64,000 nt of DNA from Verrucomicrobia bacterium LW23 (GCA_003054695.1 QAZA01000025.1:124001-188000); one strand, 5' to 3'. Counted from the first letter of the stretch, positions 43,501 through 52,929 are shown. Notes: a model not told the origin generated them from the sequence alone. Program-made: numbers and translations.

Positions 43501-46500
43501 CATTACCAACTCCACGTTTACGGGAAATCAGGCAGTCAACGCAGGCGGTGCTATCTATAACTATTTCAATGCGGGTATCGGATCGATCACCCTTAACAAT
43601 GTAACGGTAACGTCGAACGGCCTTACGGCAACAACGGGACCGGGCAATGGCGGCGGTATTTATAGCAACGGCGTGGTGACGATCCTGAATAACTCTACTA
43701 TTTCCTTTAACACAACAATCGTTGGTTCAGGTGGTGGTATCCACGTTACAAGTGCCAATTCTGTGCTTACGATTATGGATTCCAGTGTTAACAGTAATTC
43801 AACATCTTCCGGAGGCGGTGGTATCCTTGCGAATGGCGGAAGGATTTTTCTTACGCGTGTTGATGTTAATGATAACGCGACACTCGGTGGCGGCAGCGCC
43901 GGCGGCGGTCTGAGTATTGCGTCTTCGGTAACGGAGGCAAGTATCGTCGACAGCAACTTCTTGCGTAACAGGACTTTTGAACGAGGAGGAGGTATTATAA
44001 ATGCATCCTTGGATCTGGAAATAACGGGTTCGGAGATTCGTGAGAATGTTACGACAACATCCACTGCCAATTACAGTGGCGGTGGCGGTTTGTACAATAA
44101 CAATGGTGTTATTGTTGTCAGGGATACCATTATTGCGGGTAATATTGCCAATCAGTACGGTGGAGGTATTCACAACTTTTCCACAGGACTGGGTAGTGTT
44201 GAACTGATCGACTCGACAGTCAGCGGGAACAGCATTACCTCGACCACGACTACCAACGGCGGCGGTATCTACATTAACGGAGGTGCAACCACTATTCTTA
44301 CGAATACAGACGTCTTGAGCAACACCAGTGGTAGTGGTGCTGGTATATTCAGTGCGTCAAATGCTAATGTGCTTACTATCACCGATTCATCTATTTCCGG
44401 TAATACGGCAGTATCGAATGGTGGAGGTCTTTATGCTTCCGGAGGCACTGTAACGATTAACAACGGCACGATAGCGGATAACATTATTTCGAATGGCAAT
44501 GGCGGAGGTATAACGCTTACGGGTACGGCGGGAACGATTCGCATTAACGGAACGGACATTCTGCGCAATCGATCGACTAGTGGTGGTGGCGGTATCAGTG
44601 TGATTTCCACCGTGGATGTTGATATCGAACTGCGCAACGTCGACATTCTCGAAAATTCGGTGACGGGAGCGTCCGGCACAGGTGGAGGTGTGTTTCTTGG
44701 CTCAACCCCGCGTGTGGTGTTTTATGATTCCACTATCTCCAGCAACACCGCGGGTACTCAGGGTGGCGGTATATATGTAACTGGCAGTTCGGGTGGTACG
44801 GGAACTCTTTACCTTACGAATGTAACGGTGAATGGCAATTCCACCCTGTCCACGGTTGTCACCACATATGGGGGCGGTATTTTCAATAATGGTTATCTTT
44901 CGATAACAGATTCGTTTATTACAAATAACTTTACCAGCAGCAATTTTACAGGCAGTCAGGGTGGCGGTATCTATAATTCGTCGTCGTTCAGCACGCTTAA
45001 CATAACCCGTACGCACATTACGGGTAATACAACTTATGCCGGGGGCGGCGGTGTAAGCATAGGGCTGGGCGCGGTATCGATGCTGAATAGCGATATATCG
45101 GGCAATACGGCAACGTATAGTGTCTCCAGCGGTGGTGGTATCTATACCAGTAATTCTGCACTTCTGCGGCTGGAGGGCATGACGATTGCGAACAACAGTG
45201 CCAGCCGGGGTGGCGGACTTTTTAATGCAAGTACAAATGCTTTGGGCGATATAGAGATCTATTCGTCCACCTTCTATGGCAATACAGCAACGGGCGATGG
45301 CGGTGCTATCTACAATACCGGTACCGACATGCTGATCTGGAACTCGACGATTCGCGATAATGTGCAGACGTCGACGACAAGCCGTGGCGGCGCGCTTTAT
45401 CAGGGGACGGCGACGGCGGCGCTTGTTGTGGAGAACTCCGCCATATACAACAACGAGGCCGCGCAGGGCGGCGCGTTCTTTATCAGCGCCGGCTCGGCCA
45501 CCATCCGCAACAGCACGGTGGCGAATAACGACGCAACGAGCACCAATGCCAGCCTGGGCGGAGGCGGTCTTTCGGCCACTACATCCACAATTGTGCTGGA
45601 GAACAGCACCATCAGCGGCAACACGGCGGTGGGTCGCGGCGGCGGTTTGCTGCTGGTGGGCGGCGCGGGCAGTGTCCTTTCGATTCGCAACACGATTATT
45701 GCCGGCAACACGGGCCCGACAAGCGCCGCCAGCGGTGTGGATGTTTACAGCGTAGCTAATGTGGCGGTGATCGACAATGGCAATAACCTTATAGGCGCCA
45801 CAGACGGCATGGCCAACGCGGCCTCGCTGCTGCTGGATCAGGCCGCGAATCCCAACACCTACACGCAGGCGGGCACGTTCGCGTCGCGTAAGGATCCCGG
45901 CCTGGCGCCCCTGGGTAACTATGGCGGCACTACGTTCACCATGGCGCTGCTGGTTAACAGCCTGGCGCTGGGGCGCGGCAGCATCCCCGCCTCGGCGGAC
46001 ACCGACCAGCGCGGGCAGGAGCGCACGGCAGGCGTGCACTCGGATATTGGCGCGTTTGAGGCGCAGGCGGTGTCGATGATCCCCACTTATGTGGTGACGA
46101 CCACGGCGGATTACGCTGCCGGCGCGGCGCCCATCACGGGCAGCCTGCGCCTCGCTACCTCGCTGGCCGAGGCGCCGTCGACGGTGACCTTCAACATCCC
46201 GCAGGCCGGCAATGCCTACGACGCGGGCACGGGCACGTGGACCATTACGGCCGACGCTACGCGCGGCGGTTTTTCCGTGCAGCGCGCCATGACGATTGAC
46301 GCGACGACCCAGCCCGGCTATGCGACGGCAACCGGAGTGGCGATTGTGCTGCGCGGTAACGGCGCAAGCGTGCTTGCTGTGGATGCGGGCGCGGGCAGCG
46401 CGGTAACGCTTCGCGGCCTGGCGCTGACAGGCGGATTGGCAACAAACGGCGGCGGCCTGCGCGTTGTATCCGGCAAGGTATCGCTCTCCACGGCAGAGAT

Positions 46501-49327
46501 TTACGGCAACACGGCGTCGGGCTACGGCGGTGGCGTAGCGGTAGAGGGCGGCAGCCTTGCGACCAGCGGCGTCACCATCACGGCCAACACGGCGGGCGCG
46601 GGTGGCGGCGGCGGCGTTTATGTGGCGTCCGGCGGCACGGCGCAGCTGGAGAATACCACCATTGCGCTTAACTCCACCACCGGCAACGGCGGCGGCGTGT
46701 ACGCCGGCGGCACCACGGTTTCGCTTACCAATGTTACTGTGGCGCAGAACAATGCGGTGGACGGCGGCGGCATCTACGCCACTGCGGCGCCTGCGCTGCT
46801 CAACACGCTGGTAGCGCGCAATACGTCCGGCGGTGCGGGGCCGGACGTTAGCGGTGCGCTTACGGACAGCGGTTACAATCTCATCGGCGATGGCTCCGGC
46901 AGCACCGGCTGGGGGGCGACCTCGCAGGTGGGCACGGCCGCCACGCCGCTGGATCCGCTCATTTCCGCGCTGGGCTATTATGGAGGCAAAACGCGCACCA
47001 TTGCACTTTTGCCGGGCAGCCTGGCGCTGAATGCTGGTACCTCCTCGGGCGCACCGGCGGCCGACCAGCGCGGCGCCTCCCGCGTGGGCGTTGCCGACAT
47101 AGGCGCGTTCGAGTCGCAGGGCTTTACCTACACGGTGGTGTCCGGCTCCGGGCAAACGGCCGTGCTGGATCAGGCCTACGGAGCCCCGCTGATTGTCGAG
47201 GTGCAGGCCGTCGACGCCGTGGAGCCGATTGCCGGCGGCCAGGTTACGCTTGTTGTCCCCGACAATGGCCCCAGCGGCCTCGGCACGCTTACGATTACCC
47301 TGAACGGCAGCAACCAGGCGTCCTTCACCCTCACGGCGCATCGCGCGGTCGGCAGCTACTTGGCGACGGTGGCGGGCAGCCCGGGCACGGCCTTCTCACT
47401 TACCAACAGCCCCATTGCGCTGCTCATCACGCCCAACTCTTTGCAGGGCAAAACGTATGGCGAGGCCGATCCTGCCACGGGGCTTGGCTACTCCATTACG
47501 GGCACGCTGATGGTAGGCGACACGGCGCTCAGCGGCGCGCTGAGTCGCGACAACGGTGAGGATGCGGGCTCCTACCTCATCAACCAGGGCACGCTTACCA
47601 GCGCCAACAATCCTAACTATACCATAACGTTTAGCTCCACGCCGGTGTACTTTACGATTGGCCGCCGCAGCATTACCATCAACCCGACAGCCGGTCAGCA
47701 AAAAGTGTATGGAGAGGCGGATCCGTCGTCGCTGAGCTTCAGCGTGGGTGGCTCGGGCCTGGGCAATGGGGATCAGATATCGGATCTCTCCGGCGCACTG
47801 GTGCGCGCCACGGGCGAAGACGTGGCGGCTTACGCGATCGGCCTGGGCACGCTTACCTCGGCAAACAATTCTAACTACACCATTACACTGGGCTCGGCTG
47901 TCGACTTCAACATTACGCCGCGCAGCATTACCATCAGCCCAACCGCCGGTCAGCAAAAAGTGTATGGAGAGGCGGATCCGTCGTCGCTGAGCTTCAGCGT
48001 GGGCGGCTCGGGCCTTGGCAATGGGGATCAGATAACGGATCTCTCCGGCGCCCTGGTGCGCGCCACGGGCGAAGACGTGGCGGCTTACGCGATCGGCCTG
48101 GGCACGCTCACCTCGGCAAACAATCCCAACTACACCATTACGCTGGGCTCGGCTGTCGACTTCAACATTACGCCGCGCAGCATTACCATCAACCCAACCG
48201 CCGGTCAGCAAAAAGTGTATGGCGAGGCAGATCCGTCGTCGCTGAGCTTCAGCGTGGGCGGCTCGGGCCTGGGCAATGGCGATCAGATTACGGATCTCAT
48301 CGGCGCCCTGGTGCGCGCCACCGGCGATAACGTGGCGGCCTACGCGATCGGCCTGGGCACGCTCACCTCGGCAAACAATCCCAACTACACCATTACGCTG
48401 GGCGGGTCGGTCGACTTCAACATTACGGCCCGCGCCATTACAGTAACGCCCCGCGTGGGCCAGACCAAATTCTACGGCGAGACGGACCCCGTACTGCTGT
48501 ACGACGTAGGCGGCCTTGGCCTGGGCAACGGCGATACATCGCTAAACGGCGCGCTGGCCCGGGCGACAGGCGAGGACGCAGGGGCGTACGCTATCTCCGA
48601 AGGCACGGTAACCACGGCAAACAACCCCAATTATGTCGTCACCTTTACCGGGGCGCCTACGGATTTCACCATCCTGCAGCGCCTCATCGAGATCATCCCC
48701 GTGGCCGGCCAACACAAGTACGTTGGCCAGGCGGACCCGGAGCTGACCTACACCGTAGGCGGCATGGGCCTGGCCTTTAGCGACGTGCTGAACGGCACGC
48801 TCATGCGCGCACCCGGCGAGGGAGCCGGCTACTACCTCATCGGCCAGGGCTCCCTCACCACGGCCAACAATCCCAACTACGCCGTGGCCTTCAGCGGCAC
48901 TCCCGTGCAGTTTGAGATTGCCGCGCTGCCACCGGCCCCGGGTGGGCCGAGCCTCCCGCCTGCTTTGCCGACAATCCCGGTCATTCCGACCATTCCTGAG
49001 CTGCCGCTCTCGCCCGATGGGCCCGGCACCAGTGGACAGAACGGAGCGGGGCTGGCGACCACCCCAAACACAACCGGCCGCCCCGGCCTCCGCAACGCCG
49101 GCGGCGATCTGTCGGAATTCAACGCAACGCGCGGCCGCAATAACGAGAGCGAGGACTACTACCTCATCAAACCCAAAGAACGCGCCCGCAACAACTTCCG
49201 CGTAGAACACTCCCGCTCCGGCGGCGCTCCGTCCGGCAACCTCCTGCACATGTCCAGCTACGACATCGTGGAGCAGGAAGCCGGCTCCCAACCCACCCCG
49301 GGAGCGGACAGCACGGGCGGACGATAA
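40541..49327 (+). CDS. Giant filamentous-haemagglutinin-type surface protein with beta-helix and MBG repeats
   Basis: A 2928-residue protein. Residues 1-36 are a signal peptide. The TPS/haemagglutination domain (about 37-230) has NWRDFSIKKGETTTFVQPN, RVTGP and NPNG at 118-121, followed by the VIGKSGRVNTAGF block. Residues about 540-2250 form a right-handed beta-helix of polymorphic-outer-membrane-type repeats (GGGIYNNGGT, ITGNTA, SNNTS). Two IGAFEAQ/IGAFESQ ends mark domain breaks. Residues about 2300-2800 are six MBG/YDG-type repeats, three of them near-identical. A Pro/Gly-rich linker and an Arg/Asn-rich tail end the protein. No barrel or sortase motif is seen. Secretion by a TpsB partner is expected, but none lies nearby. 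It likely mediates adhesion. Confidence 0.85.
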   Translation: MLYRRSFIHSWPSLVLTGWCMFWVAMPLHLPLPLLANPSGGTVVGGSANISGGPGQTTVNQSSQRAVINWRDFSIKKGETTTFVQPNSSSATLNRVTGPAASHINGRLNANGRVYLVNPNGVVIGKSGRVNTAGFTASTLDVSDQQFLAGKDLTFSGNSTAKVVNKGKIKAMDGDITLIARQVENHGSLSARNGRVQLAAGTEVLIKTAGEERVFIKSDAKGAPGETGVLNTGKIRAAMAELKAAGGNEYALAINNSGIIRAGGSRTERGRVLLTSSGGRIVNSGKIRAVNHDGSGGEVRLTGGSIQLKRGSVIDVSAKKSTGGRGGTILVGGEWQGGGTMEQAREVTVEAGAELRADAAPGPNGTAAQGGKVVVWSTGRTDFSGYISAVGTEDSPVLGGWVETSGHSLNVGLDAFVITNGGEWLLDPVTLEVVTGGSGPGSIVGGVNVEPHTTIDPATVVAALAVNNVTLLATGSITITDAINSSANPGTARNLILNAPTLFLNNSITLKTGANLSGNATLVNVAGAGRIQNAVHAVAANGTVSVAAGTYIENVSINKSLTLNGAGAATTTMQGTGTGAVLTIASGGHTVNISGITITNGAGSNGGGITIANGGTVTLNAVTVRNNNATGSGAGIYSNNARLEIIDSTIRNNTSTGSNGGGIGIVGASSVFILTNSTVSNNTIANYGGGIYITGGITANISGSTITNNTTTLGVNRYGGGLYINNNGGTTTITNSNIRTNTSGDRGAGIHNLAGTLNITGGSVADNVLSFTSSSSGGAGIYNAGTLTLTNASVDTNRSPISGGGIYNAAGTLTLDNTDVVLNQTTSTAAGNYGAGIYSAGGTVTIRNGSLVSQNTTVSGSGGGIAILSSGNTLTIEDSTVSFNTAFSGGGGIYVGTGTVTLTNANIDDNTLNASGNGGGLFIGGGTLTVTGGTMSRNTAGDRGGALYSTIPDISITGTTFSANRTTTTAASLAGGGAFYNNGGTATITNSTFTGNQAVNAGGAIYNYFNAGIGSITLNNVTVTSNGLTATTGPGNGGGIYSNGVVTILNNSTISFNTTIVGSGGGIHVTSANSVLTIMDSSVNSNSTSSGGGGILANGGRIFLTRVDVNDNATLGGGSAGGGLSIASSVTEASIVDSNFLRNRTFERGGGIINASLDLEITGSEIRENVTTTSTANYSGGGGLYNNNGVIVVRDTIIAGNIANQYGGGIHNFSTGLGSVELIDSTVSGNSITSTTTTNGGGIYINGGATTILTNTDVLSNTSGSGAGIFSASNANVLTITDSSISGNTAVSNGGGLYASGGTVTINNGTIADNIISNGNGGGITLTGTAGTIRINGTDILRNRSTSGGGGISVISTVDVDIELRNVDILENSVTGASGTGGGVFLGSTPRVVFYDSTISSNTAGTQGGGIYVTGSSGGTGTLYLTNVTVNGNSTLSTVVTTYGGGIFNNGYLSITDSFITNNFTSSNFTGSQGGGIYNSSSFSTLNITRTHITGNTTYAGGGGVSIGLGAVSMLNSDISGNTATYSVSSGGGIYTSNSALLRLEGMTIANNSASRGGGLFNASTNALGDIEIYSSTFYGNTATGDGGAIYNTGTDMLIWNSTIRDNVQTSTTSRGGALYQGTATAALVVENSAIYNNEAAQGGAFFISAGSATIRNSTVANNDATSTNASLGGGGLSATTSTIVLENSTISGNTAVGRGGGLLLVGGAGSVLSIRNTIIAGNTGPTSAASGVDVYSVANVAVIDNGNNLIGATDGMANAASLLLDQAANPNTYTQAGTFASRKDPGLAPLGNYGGTTFTMALLVNSLALGRGSIPASADTDQRGQERTAGVHSDIGAFEAQAVSMIPTYVVTTTADYAAGAAPITGSLRLATSLAEAPSTVTFNIPQAGNAYDAGTGTWTITADATRGGFSVQRAMTIDATTQPGYATATGVAIVLRGNGASVLAVDAGAGSAVTLRGLALTGGLATNGGGLRVVSGKVSLSTAEIYGNTASGYGGGVAVEGGSLATSGVTITANTAGAGGGGGVYVASGGTAQLENTTIALNSTTGNGGGVYAGGTTVSLTNVTVAQNNAVDGGGIYATAAPALLNTLVARNTSGGAGPDVSGALTDSGYNLIGDGSGSTGWGATSQVGTAATPLDPLISALGYYGGKTRTIALLPGSLALNAGTSSGAPAADQRGASRVGVADIGAFESQGFTYTVVSGSGQTAVLDQAYGAPLIVEVQAVDAVEPIAGGQVTLVVPDNGPSGLGTLTITLNGSNQASFTLTAHRAVGSYLATVAGSPGTAFSLTNSPIALLITPNSLQGKTYGEADPATGLGYSITGTLMVGDTALSGALSRDNGEDAGSYLINQGTLTSANNPNYTITFSSTPVYFTIGRRSITINPTAGQQKVYGEADPSSLSFSVGGSGLGNGDQISDLSGALVRATGEDVAAYAIGLGTLTSANNSNYTITLGSAVDFNITPRSITISPTAGQQKVYGEADPSSLSFSVGGSGLGNGDQITDLSGALVRATGEDVAAYAIGLGTLTSANNPNYTITLGSAVDFNITPRSITINPTAGQQKVYGEADPSSLSFSVGGSGLGNGDQITDLIGALVRATGDNVAAYAIGLGTLTSANNPNYTITLGGSVDFNITARAITVTPRVGQTKFYGETDPVLLYDVGGLGLGNGDTSLNGALARATGEDAGAYAISEGTVTTANNPNYVVTFTGAPTDFTILQRLIEIIPVAGQHKYVGQADPELTYTVGGMGLAFSDVLNGTLMRAPGEGAGYYLIGQGSLTTANNPNYAVAFSGTPVQFEIAALPPAPGGPSLPPALPTIPVIPTIPELPLSPDGPGTSGQNGAGLATTPNTTGRPGLRNAGGDLSEFNATRGRNNESEDYYLIKPKERARNNFRVEHSRSGGAPSGNLLHMSSYDIVEQEAGSQPTPGADSTGGR
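47671..48435 (+). repeat. Three near-identical 255-bp tandem repeats coding MBG domains
   Basis: The unit starts at CATTACCATC (47671, 47926 and 48181) with an exact 255-bp period, which is 85 residues. Copies share most bases, so they arose recently. More diverged copies flank them on both sides. Copy number may vary between strains. Confidence 0.9.
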
Positions 49328-49536
49328 ACGCGGGCCAGGCAGAGGTGTGCTCCCAAAGATGCGCCAAAGGCGCTCCCAGTCGGGAGGCGCGACTGTACAG
49401 GAGCCCATGGCTTAGCCGGATTGATTCCCATGGAAACGGCCCAGTGGCGCAGGAGCTTGAAGGTCAGGATCTTGCTTCACAGCGCTGCTCCCATCGGTAG
49501 AGTGCACTAGAGGCTGTGACATTTCCGCTGCATCCC

Positions 49537-49627
49537 CTTGGCGAAACTTTCCGTCCTTGGCGATACTATCTGCCTTGGATCTACGGACCTTCAGATAACA
49601 TCGCCAAGGGCAGAAAGTTTCGCCAAG
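49537..49627. repeat. Long inverted repeat 1 (36-bp arms)
   Basis: Arms 49537-49572 and 49592-49627 are complementary with four differences and a 19-base loop. Both arms carry CTTGGCG/CGCCAAG ends. It could be a bidirectional terminator, an RNA hairpin or the fold of a small mobile unit. Confidence 0.8.
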
Positions 49628-49663
49628 AGGGTTGCTTCCACGATGTTCAACCTTCCTTACGTT

Positions 49664-49794
49664 CCCCCTTTATCCCCTGCTTAGAGGCTTATATCCCCCT
49701 TAGAGCGAGACATTCTCCTCCGTATCGCAGTACGGCTTCACAGATGTCTTGCTCTAAGGGGGGGGACAAGCCTCTAAGCAGGGGATAAAGGGGG
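49664..49794. repeat. Long inverted repeat 2 (about 49-bp arms)
   Basis: Arms 49664-49712 and 49745-49794 are complementary over nearly their whole length with few mismatches and a length difference in a G/C run. The loop holds its own CCGTA/TACGG hairpin, giving a cruciform-capable structure of about 130 bases. Confidence 0.85.
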
Positions 49795-49853
49795 AGGAGG
49801 GCAAACGTCGACAGCCTTTAGAAACAATCTTTGTTGCCCCTCGCTACCCCAGG

Positions 49854-50291
49854 CTACCTGGCCAGCACATTAAACCGCAGCCAAAACCCCTTGATCAATT
49901 GCACAAGCTCCGCCCGCTCCGCCAGGCCGGAGGGCTTGGTGACAAACGCGTTGGCGCCTGCCGCGTAAGCGCTATGGATGTCCGGCGCGTATACAGATGA
50001 GCTGAAAATCATCACCGGCAGGCACCGAAACTCCGCCGTCCCGCGCATCCACTCCAGAACCTCCAGCCCCGTGCGGCGCGGCATCTTCAAATCCATAACC
50101 AACAGCGAGGGAAGGGGATACGCCGTGCGATCCCCGTACGGACCCGCCCCCTGCAGGTACTCCATCACGGCCACGCCGTCGCTCACCGTCCGCAGCCGGT
50201 CGCCAATCTCCGCCTTGCTAAACGAGCGCTGAATAAAAAGCACATCGTTCTCGTCATCGTCCGCAAGCAGTACAAATCGCTCATGCTTCAT
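49854..50291 (-). CDS. Rcp1-like single-domain response regulator
   Basis: A 145-residue receiver-only protein. It has the acidic cluster in LLADDDENDVLF near residues 8-19, the phosphoacceptor Asp in LLVMDLKMP, and a Lys in AFVTKPSG. The long loop SDGVAVMEYLQGAGPYGDRTAYPLP between the third helix and phosphorylation site is characteristic of Rcp1-type regulators paired with phytochrome-like or PAS kinases. No DNA-binding domain is present, so output is by protein contact. ATG 50291 overlaps the stop of the upstream kinase by ATGA (50288-50291), proving close coupling. The kinase is the obvious partner. Confidence 0.92.
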   Translation of the reverse strand: MKHERFVLLADDDENDVLFIQRSFSKAEIGDRLRTVSDGVAVMEYLQGAGPYGDRTAYPLPSLLVMDLKMPRRTGLEVLEWMRGTAEFRCLPVMIFSSSVYAPDIHSAYAAGANAFVTKPSGLAERAELVQLIKGFWLRFNVLAR

Positions 50292-52204
50292 GTTGTCGCT
50301 CCCCTGAGGGAAAGCCAAAAACGGCTGCCCCCGCCTTCGCGCGGCTCCAGCCCGGCCTCGCCACCCATCCGTTCCGCGGCCTTGCGCACAATCGCCAGGC
50401 CGATTCCCGTGCCCGGATACGCCTCCGCCGTCCCTCTCTGAAACATCTCAAACACCCGGCCGTTGGACTTCTTATCTACACCTATCCCGTTGTCCTCAAA
50501 GCTGATACACACACGCCCGTTTGCCTCCCGGCGGGATGCCACGCGCACCTGTGGCATCACCCCCGCCGGCACAAACTTCACCGCGTTATCCAGCACATTA
50601 ACAAAGCATTGCAGCAGCGACGGCACGTTACCCACCACCCGCTCCAGGGGCGAGTCGATAACCACCTGCGCCCTGGGCTCCTGAAACTCCGCGCGCTCCA
50701 TAATAACAGACCGTACAAGCTGCTCCACATCAAGATCTTCCATTGTCATGGCCGTGTGGCTAAGCCGCGTAAACGCCAGCAAATCCAGCACCATCCGATC
50801 CATCCGCTGCGCGGCGCTTACCGCCTTCTTCAGCATCTCGATGCCCGCCGCATCCAGCCTGCCGCCATAATCCTCAATCACAATTTCCAGGAAGCTTTGC
50901 ATTGCCCGCAAAGGCGCCCGCATATCGTGCGAAAGGCTGTACGAAAAAGCTTCCAGCTCGGATACACTCTTCTTTAACTGCGCCGTCCGCTCCTCAATAT
51001 GCGCCTCCAGCTCCGTCGCGTGACTCTTCAACGCGTCCTGCACCCGCCGCAGCTCATTCTCCACCCGCCTGCGCTCGGTAATGTCCCGCGCAATCTTGGA
51101 CGCGCCGATGACATGCCCCTCCATATCCTTGATAGGAGAGACTGTAATAGAGACCGAAACACGATGCCCATCCTTCGCAACACGCTCTGTCTCAAAGTGT
51201 TCCACCCGCTTGCCGGCCCGCAGGGATTTCAGGATCACGTCCTCCTCTCCATGCAGCTCCGGCGGTATCAGCGTCAGGATCGAGCGCCCCACCATTTCAG
51301 CCTCCGTGTAGCCAAAAATGCGCTCCGCACCGTCATTCCAGTTCGTCACTATCCCATTCAGGTCCTTGCCCACAATCGCATCGTCCGAGCCGTGGACAAT
51401 TGCCGCAAGCCGCTGCGCCGATCGCTCCGCCGCGCGCCGGTCACTAATGTCTCGAAACGTAAGCACCACCCCGCCCAGCTCCCCGCTCGCCTCCCAAATC
51501 GGCGAGGCGCTCGACTCGATCGGCCGCTCAAAGCCCTCGCGCGTTATCAGCAACCCATGCCGCATCACCACCGCGCCGCGCATCCTCGATACCGACTCCT
51601 CCGCGGGATTGGCCAGCGGCTCGCGCGTAAACTCGTCCAGCAGCCGAAAGCATTCCCCCAGATTCATCCCGCACGCCTCCCCAAACGTCCGCCCCGTCAG
51701 GTGCTCTGCGGATGGGTTCATGAACGTCACCCGCAGGCTCGCGTCGGTCGAAATCACCGCCTCGCCGATGCTCACCAGCGTCACGCGAAAGCGCTCCTCG
51801 CTACGCCTAAGTCGTTCCGTCACATCCAGTTGCTTCGAAATATCCCGCGCCACCTTGCTGGCCCCCACCACGCGCCCGGCGTTGTCACGAATCGGCGAAA
51901 CCGACAGGGAAATGTGCAACGACCGGCCGCTTTTCGTCAGCCGCACCGTCTCAAAGTGGCTCACCGCCTCCCCCTTGCGAATGCGCTCGAGGATCGTATC
52001 TTCCTCCGAAGCCCGAGCCGGGGGAATCAACATATGTACGGATTTACCAACGACTTCCGACGGCACATAGCCAAACATCCGCTCCGCCCCACCGTTCCAG
52101 CTGGTAATGACGCCGTCGAGATCGTTACTGACAATGGCATCGTCGGAGGAGTCGACAATAGCCGCCAGCAACTGGGCCTTATCGAGAGTATGAAGTTCAG
52201 CCAT
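50288..52204 (-). CDS. Cytoplasmic PAS-PAS-PAS sensor histidine kinase
   Basis: A 638-residue protein. There are three PAS domains: about 9-125, 135-250 and 258-375. The first and third are similar to each other (SDDAIV, WNGGAERMFGY / WNDGAERIFGY), which indicates internal duplication. The HisKA motif FSYSLSHDMRAPLRAM follows near residue 440, with the phosphorylated His in SHD. HATPase motifs are NVLDNAVKF (N box), EDNGIGVD (G1) and GTGIGLAIV (G2). No membrane helix is present, so it senses a cytoplasmic signal. The kinase is coupled to its response regulator by a four-base overlap. ATG 52204 (MAELHTLDKAQ) is preferred; ATG 52234 would add ten residues. Confidence 0.93.
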   Translation of the reverse strand: MAELHTLDKAQLLAAIVDSSDDAIVSNDLDGVITSWNGGAERMFGYVPSEVVGKSVHMLIPPARASEEDTILERIRKGEAVSHFETVRLTKSGRSLHISLSVSPIRDNAGRVVGASKVARDISKQLDVTERLRRSEERFRVTLVSIGEAVISTDASLRVTFMNPSAEHLTGRTFGEACGMNLGECFRLLDEFTREPLANPAEESVSRMRGAVVMRHGLLITREGFERPIESSASPIWEASGELGGVVLTFRDISDRRAAERSAQRLAAIVHGSDDAIVGKDLNGIVTNWNDGAERIFGYTEAEMVGRSILTLIPPELHGEEDVILKSLRAGKRVEHFETERVAKDGHRVSVSITVSPIKDMEGHVIGASKIARDITERRRVENELRRVQDALKSHATELEAHIEERTAQLKKSVSELEAFSYSLSHDMRAPLRAMQSFLEIVIEDYGGRLDAAGIEMLKKAVSAAQRMDRMVLDLLAFTRLSHTAMTMEDLDVEQLVRSVIMERAEFQEPRAQVVIDSPLERVVGNVPSLLQCFVNVLDNAVKFVPAGVMPQVRVASRREANGRVCISFEDNGIGVDKKSNGRVFEMFQRGTAEAYPGTGIGLAIVRKAAERMGGEAGLEPREGGGSRFWLSLRGATT

Positions 52205-52352
52205 GCTAGGAAAGATGGATGGACGTTCTACCATAGGAGAAGAGGTGCGTGCGAGAGTAAATCGGGCGTTTGCTGTGCGCACATGAGTGAAATTGCAATT
52301 GCCGCCTTAAATGTTCTTGCACATCGTTTCCTGTAGCGATACAACGCTATCC

Positions 52353-52904
52353 ATGGATGAAGCCAAGGTAGGCGAAAATATCCGCGCACTGCGCCTGGCC
52401 GCCAACCTCAGCCAAACCGAGGCAGCCCGCCGTGCCGGCATTACCAAAAGCACACTGTCCAAGATAGAGAAGGGCCAGACGTCCTCTCCTATCTCTACGC
52501 TGATAGCTGTCGCTCAGGCACTTAACGCGCATTTGGCTGACTTCTTTCGCGAATGCCCGCCCACCTGCCGCTACGTCCTTACCCGCGCCGGCCAGGGCAA
52601 AACCATTGCGCGCGATGGTACCGCCCACGGCTATAACTACGAGGCGCTGGCCGTCGACTACCCCGGCAAACCCATCGAACCGTTTCTTCTCACGATATCG
52701 CCCGGCGATAAAGTTGCCCACTTTTGCCACACCGGCCAGGAGTTCGTCTACATGCTCAGCGGCACCCTGGAGTTCACCGTCGGCGACGACACGCTCCTCC
52801 TCCATCCCGGAGATTCCCTCTACTTCGACCCGACGCAAGTCCACTCCCTCAAGCCACGTGGCGGCCCCGCCCGCTTCCTCTGCTGCTTTATCGAAACAAA
52901 GTAA
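52353..52904 (+). CDS. XRE-family regulator with C-terminal cupin
   Basis: A 183-residue protein. The HTH (about 5-60) reads VGENIRALRLAANLSQTEAARRAGITKSTLSKIEKG in outline. The cupin domain (about 105-180) has HTGQEFVYMLSGTLEFTVGDDTLLLHPGDSLYFDPTQVHSLKP, with His and Glu at the metal-site positions. Such XRE-cupin proteins sense small carboxylate or acyl ligands and often regulate the adjacent catabolic operon. The start is at ATG 52353; in-frame codons from 52311 precede the HTH without family character. It begins the gene set that continues with acetoacetyl-CoA synthetase 25 bp downstream and is divergent from the kinase gene, so it probably regulates its own operon. Confidence 0.93.
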   Translation: MDEAKVGENIRALRLAANLSQTEAARRAGITKSTLSKIEKGQTSSPISTLIAVAQALNAHLADFFRECPPTCRYVLTRAGQGKTIARDGTAHGYNYEALAVDYPGKPIEPFLLTISPGDKVAHFCHTGQEFVYMLSGTLEFTVGDDTLLLHPGDSLYFDPTQVHSLKPRGGPARFLCCFIETK

Positions 52905-52929
52905 GCCGGCCCGTTTCGCCCTGCACGCC

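Larger units (their letters stand above)
49328..49853. other. Non-coding region with two long inverted repeats
   Basis: These 526 bp lack a gene. Besides the two long inverted repeats listed separately, a GCGCTCCC/GGGAGGCGC hairpin sits near 49369-49389. Convergent transcription from the FHA-type gene and from the response regulator (minus) would meet here. Confidence 0.5.

Noticed and set aside
44702-47341. Minus-strand open frame of 879 codons opposite the FHA-type gene
   Set aside because: A shadow of the beta-helix repeats; no family features.
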